21,580 bases of DNA from JBKBYG01 sp046313435 (GCA_046313435.1 JBKBYG010000027.1:1-21580), one strand, 5' to 3'. Counted from the stretch's first letter, positions 7,015 through 14,986 are shown. Notes: generated from the sequence alone by a model not told the origin. Numbers and translations: made by a program.

Positions 7015-7500
7015 TTAATTCTTAAAAATTATATCTTTAAATTGGTTTATCACTTGATTATAAAGATCTTTTTTAAAACTTACTATTAAATTAGGTAATT
7101 CATTTATACTAATCCAGCGCCAAACCGAAAATTCTGCTGGATCATTATAATTCAAATTGAAATCACTATCTTTTCCTAAAAATCTTGCTAGAAACCATTT
7201 TTGTTTTTGGCCTCGATATTTGCCTTGCCATGAGATTGAGGCTAAATGCGGTGGTAGATCATAATAAAACCAATTTTCACTTTCAGCTACTAATTCTATT
7301 TTATCAGTGCCAGTTTCTTCTAGCACTTCTCTAAATACAGCCTGTCTTGGTGTTTCTCCTTCATCAATTCCGCCTTGAGGCATTTGCCAAGCTTCAGTTT
7401 TACTATCAATTCTTTGGCCTACAAATATTTCATTATATTTGTTAAGCATCATAATTCCTACACCTTGCCTGTATGGTAGTAAATTTTTACTGTCTGCCAT
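7015..7500 (-). CDS. rppH: RNA pyrophosphohydrolase (Nudix)
   Basis: RppH removes pyrophosphate from the 5' end of triphosphorylated RNA and so starts mRNA decay; it also acts on diadenosine polyphosphates in some bacteria. The 161-residue protein matches the family from the start: LPYRQGVGIMMLN, then EAWQMPQGGIDEGE. The Nudix box runs from Gly43 to Thr65 with the core REVLEETG (57-64) supplying the metal-binding glutamates. Downstream, PPHLASISWQGKYRGQKQKWFLARF is the diagnostic RppH region. The rickettsial homologue has been called invA. It lies between the deacetylase-like gene and dciA in one directon. Confidence 0.96.
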   Translation of the reverse strand: MADSKNLLPYRQGVGIMMLNKYNEIFVGQRIDSKTEAWQMPQGGIDEGETPRQAVFREVLEETGTDKIELVAESENWFYYDLPPHLASISWQGKYRGQKQKWFLARFLGKDSDFNLNYNDPAEFSVWRWISINELPNLIVSFKKDLYNQVINQFKDIIFKN

Positions 7501-7527
7501 TTTTGAATACTCTTTGATTTCTGCTGC

Positions 7528-8418
7528 TTATTGAATGCTTATAAGCTTAATTCCTTTCGCCTCTAATGTTGGCAACCAATCTTTTAAAGCTCTGACGCTT
7601 AAAGGATAAGAGCGCGCAATTCCAATAGCAAGTTTGTTATCTATTGCTAGTTTTTCTAATTTATCTAATTTCATATTAATTTGGTCTATATTTATTTCTT
7701 CGTCAATCAATAAATCACTGAAAAATATATTATAATTTTCATCTTTTGATAATTGATTAAGAAATATATTTTCTTTTCCTGCACCGTATAAATATCTTAA
7801 ATTATGCTTTTTCAGTTCTCTTATAATTAATCTTGAATTATCAATATTGTTTGTAAAAATTTCATTTTTATCGCTATATACTCCATTAATTAGAGAGTTT
7901 CTATTTAGTAGAAAATTTAATCTTGATATATTATCCTTTTCTGAAAGTTGGGTTATAAGAGAGTATGGGCCTGGATCTTCAATTGGATAATTTTTTGGCT
8001 CCATAGGAATATTCATAAAAACCTTATGATTATATCCAATTGCTTGTTTAATAACGTCATCTATATCAGAAGCATATGCAGAAACCCCAATTGCAACTTC
8101 TGGCGCAAGTTGTAGAACTTCTTGAGTAGTATTACTACTTAATCCAGTGTCAATAATTGCAATAATAATCGAAGCATTTGACAAATTATTTGACTTAATA
8201 TTGTTTTGAATTTGCTCAGTTTGTATATTCGTTTTATCATCAAGACTATTATTATTGTTTTGAACCTCAGCTATATTTATTATAACAGGCTCAGCTTTGT
8301 TGGATTGTACATAATGAGAATAATTATATATTCCATATATTGTTGTACCCAACAGAATTACTAATAATATACTATTTATAGTTACAAGAAATGAATAAAT
8401 ATTTTGTTTAAACTTCAT
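7528..8418 (-). CDS. YibQ-family divergent polysaccharide deacetylase, catalytic residues lost
   Basis: The 296-residue product has one N-terminal membrane anchor (about 9-33), a low-complexity Asn/Gln-rich linker, and a C-terminal divergent polysaccharide deacetylase domain (about 82-296). Family landmarks are clear: IIIAIIDTG, KVFMNIPMEPKNYP followed by DPGP, NSLINGVYSD, and the ending YPLSVRALKDWLPTLEAKGI. In canonical YibQ-type proteins the metal or catalytic segments are IDDIG, GVNNHMGS, DSRT and IGHPYP. Here they read IIDTG, GVYSDKN, YGAG and IARSYP, so the second Asp and the His residues are missing. The scaffold is intact while the active site is not, which suggests a non-enzymatic envelope role. 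It sits 12 nt after ctpA and before rppH, the usual alphaproteobacterial order. Confidence 0.88.
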   Translation of the reverse strand: MKFKQNIYSFLVTINSILLVILLGTTIYGIYNYSHYVQSNKAEPVIINIAEVQNNNNSLDDKTNIQTEQIQNNIKSNNLSNASIIIAIIDTGLSSNTTQEVLQLAPEVAIGVSAYASDIDDVIKQAIGYNHKVFMNIPMEPKNYPIEDPGPYSLITQLSEKDNISRLNFLLNRNSLINGVYSDKNEIFTNNIDNSRLIIRELKKHNLRYLYGAGKENIFLNQLSKDENYNIFFSDLLIDEEINIDQINMKLDKLEKLAIDNKLAIGIARSYPLSVRALKDWLPTLEAKGIKLISIQ

Positions 8419-8430
8419 TTAGAAACAAAT

Positions 8431-9750
8431 CTATTCCTTTTTAAATATATTGATAGCTTTCAGTAGATCAATGGCTCTAACTAGCTGATAATCCTTTTCT
8501 ACAATATTTGGCTCATCATTTTTTAAATTTTTAGTATTAACTATTAATACATCTTTTGAAGATTTATCAATAATCTCTTTTTTCTCATTTAATAGATGTT
8601 TTTTTAAATTTGCTTCAGAATATATCTTTTTAGGATCTTTTGCTTCAGGGTACTCTATTTTAATCGGTTCCACTATAATATCTGGCACAATTCCCTCAGC
8701 TTGAATAGACCTTCCAGAGGGAGTATAGTAACGTGAAGTAGTAATACTTATTGCCCCCATGTCACTGATTGGAATTACAGTTTGTACTGAACCTTTACCA
8801 AAAGATTTAGTTCCAAGTATTATCGCTCTTTTATGATCTTGAAGCGCTCCAGCTACAATTTCAGAAGCTGACGCAGAACCACCATTAATTAAGACTACCA
8901 TAGGTAAATTCTTTATTAAATCTCCTTTTGTTGCATTATATCTGACTAAGTCTTCTTTGGACCTTCCCCTAGTTGAAACAATTTCTCCTGTGTCTAAAAA
9001 CAAATCAGCTACTGCAATTCCTTGCATTAGAAGACCTCCTGGATTATTCCTTAAATCTAATATTAAACCTTTTATATTTGAACCCAACAAGCGTTTCATA
9101 TTTTCAATTTCAGTCTTTGCCTCTTCTGCAAGCAGCTCTGAAAAACTATTTAATTTCAAATACGCTATATCTCCTTCATTTTTTGAACGAGTTGCTTTAA
9201 TCTTTATTTTCTCTCTTATTAAATTGAATTCTAATGGCTCATTAGTATTTTCCCTTATAACTGTTAGGCGAATTTTTTCACCTATTTTACCTCGCATTTT
9301 ATCTACTGCATCTTTTAAGCTCATCCCCATTACTGGTTCATCATTAATAGAAATTATGTAATCACCGCTTTTAATTTTTGCTTCATATGCAGGTGTTCCT
9401 TCAATTGGGGAAATTACTTTTACTAAGCCATTCTCCATAATTACTTCTATTCCTAAACCTCCAAATTCACCTTTAGTATGAATACTCATTTCCTTGAAGG
9501 TTTTTTCATTCATGTAGCTAGAATGCGGATCAAGTGAAGTAAGCATACCGTTAAGTGCCGCCTCAATTAAATCTTTATCTGAGGGATCAGTAACATAATC
9601 TTTTTTAATTTTATCAAATACATCTCCAAATAAATCCAAATATTTTAAGGTTTCTTGATTTTTTTGATCAAAATCGATACCAGCTATCGAAGCTGTAAAA
9701 CTGAAACTCGAGAATATAAATAATATGATGATTTTTTTTAATGAGAACAT
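8431..9750 (-). CDS. ctpA: C-terminal processing peptidase, S41 family
   Basis: This is an exported serine protease that trims the C-termini of envelope proteins. The 439-residue protein has a signal peptide (about 1-23) and a short helical N-domain containing GMLTSLDPHSSYM. A PDZ domain (about 95-175, starting GGLGIEVIMENG) with a GDYIISINDEPV core follows, then the S41 protease domain. The catalytic dyad is Ser294 in GGSASASEIVAGALQDH and Lys319 in GTKSFGKGSVQT, with the supporting Gln323; the 25-residue spacing equals that in E. coli Prc. It is the first gene of the long minus-strand directon. In many alphaproteobacteria envC precedes ctpA, but here the upstream DNA is a spacer with pseudogene debris. 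Confidence 0.96.
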   Translation of the reverse strand: MFSLKKIIILFIFSSFSFTASIAGIDFDQKNQETLKYLDLFGDVFDKIKKDYVTDPSDKDLIEAALNGMLTSLDPHSSYMNEKTFKEMSIHTKGEFGGLGIEVIMENGLVKVISPIEGTPAYEAKIKSGDYIISINDEPVMGMSLKDAVDKMRGKIGEKIRLTVIRENTNEPLEFNLIREKIKIKATRSKNEGDIAYLKLNSFSELLAEEAKTEIENMKRLLGSNIKGLILDLRNNPGGLLMQGIAVADLFLDTGEIVSTRGRSKEDLVRYNATKGDLIKNLPMVVLINGGSASASEIVAGALQDHKRAIILGTKSFGKGSVQTVIPISDMGAISITTSRYYTPSGRSIQAEGIVPDIIVEPIKIEYPEAKDPKKIYSEANLKKHLLNEKKEIIDKSSKDVLIVNTKNLKNDEPNIVEKDYQLVRAIDLLKAINIFKKE

Positions 9751-9926
9751 TATAATAATTGTATGAATTAAATTTAATATAGCCTTTAAGTTACTATGTT
9801 TCTTTAAGCTTGCAATAATTTTTAAAGAAAAATTTAGTTTACGAATATAGTTTTTCTTAGCAATATGTCAATATATCTCTTATAATGCTTAACACTAAAA
9901 GACTATACTATTCTAAGTATGTGTTT
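9751..9926. other. Spacer upstream of ctpA
   Basis: No gene is visible here. It should hold the ctpA promoter on the minus strand, but no convincing hexamer pair stands out. A loose inverted repeat (AAGAAAAA at 9825-9832, TTTTTCTT at 9851-9858) has an 18-nt AT-rich loop and may be chance. Confidence 0.3.
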
Positions 9927-10030
9927 TTAAATATCTAAATTTTCTATAAACTCAGTACCTTTTGATTGAGCTTCTGTTTGAATGAACTGGAATCTATATT
10001 TAGGTAAAGTGATTTTTATCAAAGCTCTTC
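9927..10030 (-). pseudogene. Degraded second copy of the parE 3' end
   Basis: Read on the minus strand this gives ALIKITLP, then KYRFQFIQTEAQSKGTEF, then IENLDI and a stop. It matches the last residues of the intact ParE encoded at 11120-13102 (TLIKITLP, then EYRFQFIQTEALSKGAEF, IENLDI). Between the two blocks the copy lacks 54 bp (18 codons, in frame). In the intact gene that segment is bounded by two direct TCAGG repeats (11193-11197 and 11247-11251), pointing to a slippage-type deletion. Bases 9970-10000 are identical to 11163-11193, and the stop codons align. Over the first 78 bp I count 11 differences. The fragment overlaps the last codons of the broken hydrolase. Confidence 0.9.
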
Positions 10031-10815
10031 TTTTAAAATATTATAAAAAACATCTTTTGCTTCTTTTTCTTTCCACGGAGTATGCCCGCAATGTTTCAAA
10101 TCATAATATTTAAAATTTTTATTAATTTTTGATAATGGTTCTAATACGCCAATTGTTGGATGAGGATCGTAATCTCCATGAATTACTACTGTGGACATTT
10201 AACCTTCTCACCAATATCAAGCATTCTACCATTAGCTCGAAACTTTTTAAATTCTAGCCAAACTTTTTCATATATTTCATATGAAAATTCAACAGTCTTT
10301 TTATCATCCGTCAAAGGATTATAGAAATCTGACTTAGCGGTATAATTATCAATTTCTAAAAAAATAGAAGATTTATCTGCAGGACTAAGATTATCAATGG
10401 ATTTTAAAAGAGAATCAACTTTACTTCTATCTTCTTCGTTCAAACGATCTATCCTTGTTTTTGAGATATCTTTAGCATATTCTTCTTCAATAGGGCCGCT
10501 ACTAACCATTATAAGCTTTTTTACTAGTTCAGGATATCTACCTGCAAATATAAAACCCAGCATGGCACCCCATGAGTAACCAACAAGTGTAATAGGCAAA
10601 TCCCCGTATTTTTCTAACAATAATTTTAACTCTTGGACTTGACCTTCTAAACTTATCTCATTTTGCATAGGCTCAAGCGGGTTAAATCCTATTTGCAACA
10701 ACGCTTTAGCAACTGGTTCCATTTCGCCCGAGGCTCCAGGTCCACCATGTAAAAGCGCTATACTAAAAGGAGCATTTCCGTATTTGCGAATATCAATTTT
10801 TTTATCAGTCTTCAT
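10019..10815 (-). pseudogene. Alpha/beta hydrolase (prolyl aminopeptidase-like), frameshifted
   Basis: The first part (10815-10189) encodes an alpha/beta hydrolase with the oxyanion-hole motif LLHGGPGASGE, the nucleophile elbow GYSWGA and a helical lid. It runs into TAG at 10188-10186 just after GEKVKCP. The missing C-terminus continues in another frame from about 10192 to a TGA at 10021-10019: TVVIHGDYDPHPTIGVLEPL and later HCGHTPWKEK, which supply the catalytic Asp (HGDYD) and His (CGH). A single-nucleotide loss near 10190-10192 explains the break, and the restored protein would be about 265 residues. HGGPG-type hydrolases cleave ester or amide bonds, including N-terminal proline peptides. 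An ATG at 10198-10196 could open the second frame, but that piece alone lacks the nucleophile. The gene lies between two copies of the parE tail and may be acquired DNA. Confidence 0.85.
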
Positions 10816-11119
10816 ATTATTTTTACTTAAGCCACTTTTATTCTAAGAATTAATTAAAAATAATAATCTAAAAAAGATCCTGAAACAAGTTCAGGATGAC
10901 CGCAGCCCTTAAGTTTAGCGTCATGCTGAACTCGTTTCAGCGTCTTATTTTATTATAATTAATACTAATTCGCCTATATTTCTTAGAGTAATTACGCAAA
11001 TATATTGATTTACGCAACAGTGTCTTCCTGCGCCTAGTATGATATTTAATTTAAATTACTATATCAAAGTTTAAAAAGTTTTTACACCTTTAATATGTAA
11101 AGGATTTTATTAACAAAAA
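10816..11119. other. 304-bp spacer between parE and the broken hydrolase
   Basis: The spacer contains the double-hairpin palindromic repeat described separately (10874-10946) and otherwise AT-rich sequence. I see no open reading frame with coding character and no promoter I would defend. The parE stop is at its right border. Confidence 0.5.
10874..10946. repeat. Palindromic repeat element with two nested hairpins
   Basis: Arm 1 (10874-10900) and arm 2 (10920-10946) are 27-nt inverted copies differing at about five positions, around a 19-nt centre. Each arm contains its own perfect 6-bp hairpin with a 5-nt loop: CCTGAA/TTCAGG in arm 1 and GCTGAA/TTCAGC in arm 2. The difference between the arms is compensatory, because both members of the outer base pair changed. 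Elements with the CTGAA...TTCAG core next to ATGAC are a familiar class of dispersed palindromes in intracellular alphaproteobacteria, though I cannot count copies here. A T-rich run after arm 2 could let it act as a terminator. Confidence 0.75.
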
Positions 11120-13102
11120 TTATATATCCAAATTTTCAATAAATTCGGCACCTTTAGATAAGGCTTCTGTTTGAATGAACTGGAATCTATATTCAGGTTT
11201 TCTTCCCATCAAATTATCGAGGCTAGTTTCAACTATACTCATATCATCAGGCAAAGTGATTTTTATTAGAGTTCTTTTTGTTGGGTCCATTGTAGTTTCT
11301 TTAAGCTGCGCTGCTGTCATTTCACCGAGTCCCTTAAACCTGCTAATTTCTATTTGGCCCCTTTTCTTCTCAAGCTCTTTTACTAATTTTTCTTTTGCCT
11401 TATCATCTTGAGAATAATATGTTTTATTAGCATGGGTAATTTTATATAAAGGCGGCTTTGCAAGATAGAGATGACCATTTTCAATTAGCTTTGGCATAAA
11501 TTTAAAGAAATAAGTCATAAGAAGTGAGGAAATATGAGCGCCGTCTACATCGGCATCTGTCATGATTATAACTTTTTCATAACGCAAGTTTTCTTCATTA
11601 TAATTTTTAAGTGATCCGCAACCAAGAGCTATTTCTAAATCTGTAAGCTCCTGGTTACCTCGAATCTTATCTGCTGTACTATTTGCAACATTAAGTATTT
11701 TTCCTCTTAGCGGGAGAATTGCTTGAGTTTCACGGCTTCTAGCTTGCTTCGCAGAACCCCCAGCTGAATCACCTTCAACTAAGAATATTTCTGTTCCTAG
11801 GGCACTATCTCTTGTACAATCAGTAAGTTTTCCTGGGAGACGGATTCGCTGCGTAATAAGCTTTCTTGTGATTTCTTTTTGAGCTTTTCTATTTAACCGC
11901 TCTTCAAGTCTATTGAGTACATAGCTAAGTAAAGATGTTGCAATATGTTTATTTAATGTAAGCCAATGATCGAAACGATCTTTAATTACTCCCTCAACCA
12001 ATTTAGCTACTTCAACATTTACTAATTTTTCTTTAGTTTGCCCTTGAAATTGTGGGTTTGAAATAAAAATAGACAAGATCAAACATGCTCCTGTAAAAAT
12101 ATCTTCACTAGTGAGTTGGGAGGCTTTTTTATTACCTGTAGCTTCGCCAAATGCTCTTAACGATTTAACAATAGCGTTCTTAAATCCTTGCTCATGCGTT
12201 CCCCCAAGTGGCGTTACAATTGTATTACAATAGGAGTTAGTAAAGCCTTCATCTTCATGCCAAGCAAGTGCCCATTCAATTTTTGCCCCTTCATCAGCAA
12301 GTCCTGCTTCACCATAAAAATATTCATTTGTTACTAAACAAGTTTCATTAATTGTTTGAGAAAGATAATCTTTAATTCCATTAGGAAATTGAATAGTTTC
12401 CGAACTTGGTATATCCGAATTAGTGAGTAACTCTGGATCACAAGACCATCTAATTTCTACACCTTTAAATAAATAAGCTTTAGATTTGGCAAGATTATAT
12501 AATTTTTTCGGCTTAAAGGAAAGATTTTTACCAAAAATTTCATGATCCGGGTGAAACTTAACTATTGTCCCGCGTTTATTATTTATACTTCCTACTTCTT
12601 CAAGCGGAGTTTGCGCAATACCACGTGAATATGTTTGTCTCCAAATTTTCCTTTCACGAATTACCTCAACTTCAAGATAATCACTTAATGCATTTACTAC
12701 TGAAATACCTACGCCGTGTAAACCACCTGCTGTTTTATATGCATCATTACTGAACTTTCCTCCGGAATGAAGAGTAGTGAAAATCACTTCTAATGCCGAT
12801 TTATCAGGAAATTTTGGATGAGGATCAATAGGAATTCCTCTGCCATTATCATAAATTATAACTGTATTATCTTTAAGCAAGCTAATTTCAATGCGTGATG
12901 CATAACCTGCGACTGCTTCATCCATTGCATTATCAAATACTTCAGTAACTAAATGATGGAGAGCATTTTCATCAGTTCCACCAATATACATACCTGGTCT
13001 TTTTCTTACAGGCTCAAGCCCTTCTAACACTTCAATATTGCTTGCAGTATACTCAGTTTCTTTGGATGGTTTTTTAGAAGAATTCTCAAAAAGATCAGAC
13101 AT
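11120..13102 (-). CDS. parE: DNA topoisomerase IV subunit B
   Basis: ParE is the ATPase subunit of topoisomerase IV, which decatenates daughter chromosomes together with ParC. The 660-residue protein contains in order the GHKL ATPase domain (Glu54 and Asn58 in TEVFDNAMDEA, then DNGRGIP, then TAGGLHGVGISVVNALS) and a transducer domain with the QTKEKL switch-lysine loop. The TOPRIM domain carries the LVEGDSAGGSA metal-binding motif and DADVDGAHI, and the C-terminus ends YRFQFIQTEA...ENLDI. HPKFPDKSALEVIFTTLHSG is characteristic of alphaproteobacterial ParE rather than GyrB, and 660 residues fits ParE (GyrB is about 800). Its last about 150 bp occur a second time, damaged, at 9927-10030. Confidence 0.93.
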   Translation of the reverse strand: MSDLFENSSKKPSKETEYTASNIEVLEGLEPVRKRPGMYIGGTDENALHHLVTEVFDNAMDEAVAGYASRIEISLLKDNTVIIYDNGRGIPIDPHPKFPDKSALEVIFTTLHSGGKFSNDAYKTAGGLHGVGISVVNALSDYLEVEVIRERKIWRQTYSRGIAQTPLEEVGSINNKRGTIVKFHPDHEIFGKNLSFKPKKLYNLAKSKAYLFKGVEIRWSCDPELLTNSDIPSSETIQFPNGIKDYLSQTINETCLVTNEYFYGEAGLADEGAKIEWALAWHEDEGFTNSYCNTIVTPLGGTHEQGFKNAIVKSLRAFGEATGNKKASQLTSEDIFTGACLILSIFISNPQFQGQTKEKLVNVEVAKLVEGVIKDRFDHWLTLNKHIATSLLSYVLNRLEERLNRKAQKEITRKLITQRIRLPGKLTDCTRDSALGTEIFLVEGDSAGGSAKQARSRETQAILPLRGKILNVANSTADKIRGNQELTDLEIALGCGSLKNYNEENLRYEKVIIMTDADVDGAHISSLLMTYFFKFMPKLIENGHLYLAKPPLYKITHANKTYYSQDDKAKEKLVKELEKKRGQIEISRFKGLGEMTAAQLKETTMDPTKRTLIKITLPDDMSIVETSLDNLMGRKPEYRFQFIQTEALSKGAEFIENLDI

Positions 13103-13277
13103 TTGCTTACGTAGGACTAAAAATTTATGTAATTTATAGATCTAACATAAATCACAAGAAAATGGAATTAAATTTTTTATGTCTATTTACATATTAATTA
13201 GAATTAGGAGTTTTGCATAATTTAGCCTGAACTATGTTTTATAAATGACCAAGCGCATTGAGCAACAAAAATAATAT

Positions 13278-13532
13278 ATGGCTCAGACTTATTTAGAATT
13301 AGTCAATAAAAATAATTTGGAATCTGTATATTTGATTAGAGGTCAGGACCAAGGTAAACCAGCTTGGTATTACCTTAGATTAAATAAATTGCAAATCTCA
13401 ATATTTTTAATGTTAGCTACAGATAAACGAAATAAAATTTCTCTTACTAAATATGGCGAAGTCATAGAATATGGTTGGGGTATTAATCCTCCTAACCATA
13501 TTCAAGAGAGATTTAGAAGATCTAATATATAA
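13278..13532 (+). CDS. Small hypothetical protein, 84 aa
   Basis: This is a short soluble protein with no signal peptide or membrane helix. The sequence is well balanced for a coding gene in this AT-rich genome: MAQTYLELVNKNNLESVYLI, then GKPAWYYLRLNKLQISIF, then LTKYGEVIEYGWGINPPNHI. The pattern of alternating strands, with AWYYLRLNK and YGEVIEYGWG-PP-I, looks like a small conserved family that I remember in intracellular Gammaproteobacteria and Rickettsiales, but I cannot name it or give a function. There is no clear Shine-Dalgarno before the ATG. It is divergent from parE and convergent with the transporter gene, so it is probably transcribed alone. Confidence 0.6.
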   Translation: MAQTYLELVNKNNLESVYLIRGQDQGKPAWYYLRLNKLQISIFLMLATDKRNKISLTKYGEVIEYGWGINPPNHIQERFRRSNI

Positions 13533-13596
13533 TAATATTGTCATGTAGATAAATATATTTTCATAATCACTATAAAAAATATAGACAGCTTAGCAT

Positions 13597-13693
13597 TAAT
13601 TGTAACAATATAAAATGCGTAAAACAAGCTTACAATTACTCTAAACCCAAAATTCACGGTTATCCTGAAATCCTAAACTCATTTTTAGAATCC
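13597..13693. repeat. Inverted repeats in the spacer between convergent genes
   Basis: Two small dyads lie between the 84-aa gene and the transporter gene. TAATTGTAA (13597-13605) and TTACAATTA (13630-13638) form a 9-bp stem with a 24-nt loop. At 13669-13693 AATCCTAAA and TTTAGAATC form an imperfect stem with a 6-nt loop. The second dyad follows TATCCTGAAA and resembles a degraded relative of the palindromic element at 10874. Either could terminate transcription, but neither has a clear U-run. Confidence 0.35.
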
Positions 13694-13723
13694 CTCTTCT
13701 TTAAATTATAAAATACTTTATTC

Positions 13724-14986
13724 TTAGGCTTGAGATCCTGAAAATTTTAATTTTTTTCCTAGAAAATATAGGAAAAATAGTGAAGGTATTGAAAGTACTG
13801 AGGAAATTAAGAAGAAATCTACCCATCCATAATGAGTTGCTACCCAACCAGAACTTGATGATAATAATGTTCTAAATATTCCGGATATTGAAAGTAATAT
13901 TGCATAATGAGTTGCAGTGAACTTCTTATCGCATAACAAGCTCATATAGTTAATTAAAACAATATTACAGATACCTGAAATTAAATTTTCAACTACAACG
14001 ATAAAGGTAAGTAAGTAAATATTATTTGCAGAATATAGAAGGTTAATAAAAAGAAGATTAGATATTGATGAAAATATTTCAGCAATAAAAAGGGTTCTAA
14101 CCATATTACCGCTGACATTTAAAAAACTGCCTATTATAGTTCCAAAAATACTTGCCATAATTCCTATAGCTTTTGCAATAGTAGCAATTTGCGTCTTTGA
14201 GTAACCTATTTCTTTTAAGAAAGGAATAAGCATAGTATCTAAATAATTATCACTAAGCTTATAAGAAGCAATAGTTAAAGCAATTAAGTAAAAATTCGGC
14301 ACTCTAAACAAAGCCATGAAAGGTTTTATGAAATATTCTTCAAACCAAATTTTTATATTATTTATTTTATAAGTTTTTTCTAATATTCTTTCATCTTTTG
14401 AAGATAATATCATTAACATACAAGGTATAATCAGTATTGCAGTAATTACAAAAACCCACGACCATCCAAGAAAATATGATAAATATAAGCCCCCAGCACC
14501 TGATGCAATTAACCCTATTCTAAAGCCTAACATATTGGCTAAGCTTCCTCTATTTAAATCATCTTTTTCAAATAGCTCAATTCTATAAGCTTCCATTGCA
14601 ATATCATAAGTTGCAGCCAAAAATGCTATAATAAAGGTGATAACACAAACAGATTTAAAATTGCTAATTGGGTTAAGAGAACTAATCCCTAAAATAGAAA
14701 TTATTAATAATAACTGCGTAGTAATAATCCATGTCTTCCTTTGTCCAAAATTTTTTGGAAAAAAGCTAAAGCTAGTATTGTCAATAAAAGGAGCCCATAT
14801 ATACTTGAATGAATAAGGTATTGTTCTAATGGATAACAATCCTATTAAAGCTAAATCAACATTATAATCATGCAAATAAGCTGTGAAAGTTGAACCTATT
14901 AAGGCATAGGACAATCCACTATTTAACCCTAAAATCAAAGAAACAATAAGTTTTTTAGTTAAGATTTCCTGGTTTAGCCAATGCAT
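13724..14986 (-). CDS. AmpG-like MFS permease
   Basis: The 420-residue membrane protein has about 12 hydrophobic helices and the AmpG/MFS pattern. The start LILGLNSGLSYALIGSTFTA leads to LALIGLLSIRTIPYSFKYIWAPFID, a loop-helix typical of AmpG. Later segments include AATYDIAMEAYRIEL, NMLGFRIGLIASGAGGLYLS and SDNYLDTMLIPFLKEIGYS. AmpG imports anhydro-muropeptides for peptidoglycan recycling. Rickettsiales carry several AmpG-like paralogues whose substrates are not established, so I leave the substrate open and give no symbol. It is monocistronic by position, with about 180-190-bp spacers on both sides. Confidence 0.85.
   Translation of the reverse strand: MHWLNQEILTKKLIVSLILGLNSGLSYALIGSTFTAYLHDYNVDLALIGLLSIRTIPYSFKYIWAPFIDNTSFSFFPKNFGQRKTWIITTQLLLIISILGISSLNPISNFKSVCVITFIIAFLAATYDIAMEAYRIELFEKDDLNRGSLANMLGFRIGLIASGAGGLYLSYFLGWSWVFVITAILIIPCMLMILSSKDERILEKTYKINNIKIWFEEYFIKPFMALFRVPNFYLIALTIASYKLSDNYLDTMLIPFLKEIGYSKTQIATIAKAIGIMASIFGTIIGSFLNVSGNMVRTLFIAEIFSSISNLLFINLLYSANNIYLLTFIVVVENLISGICNIVLINYMSLLCDKKFTATHYAILLSISGIFRTLLSSSSGWVATHYGWVDFFLISSVLSIPSLFFLYFLGKKLKFSGSQA

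Noticed and set aside
8957..9361. Open frame antisense to ctpA
   Set aside because: It lies wholly opposite well-conserved S41 peptidase sequence and its translation is Ser/Phe/Ile-rich with no domain; a mirror of the coding bias.
9825..9858. 8-bp A/T inverted repeat upstream of ctpA
   Set aside because: It has an almost pure A/T stem with an 18-nt loop in an AT-rich spacer, expected by chance.
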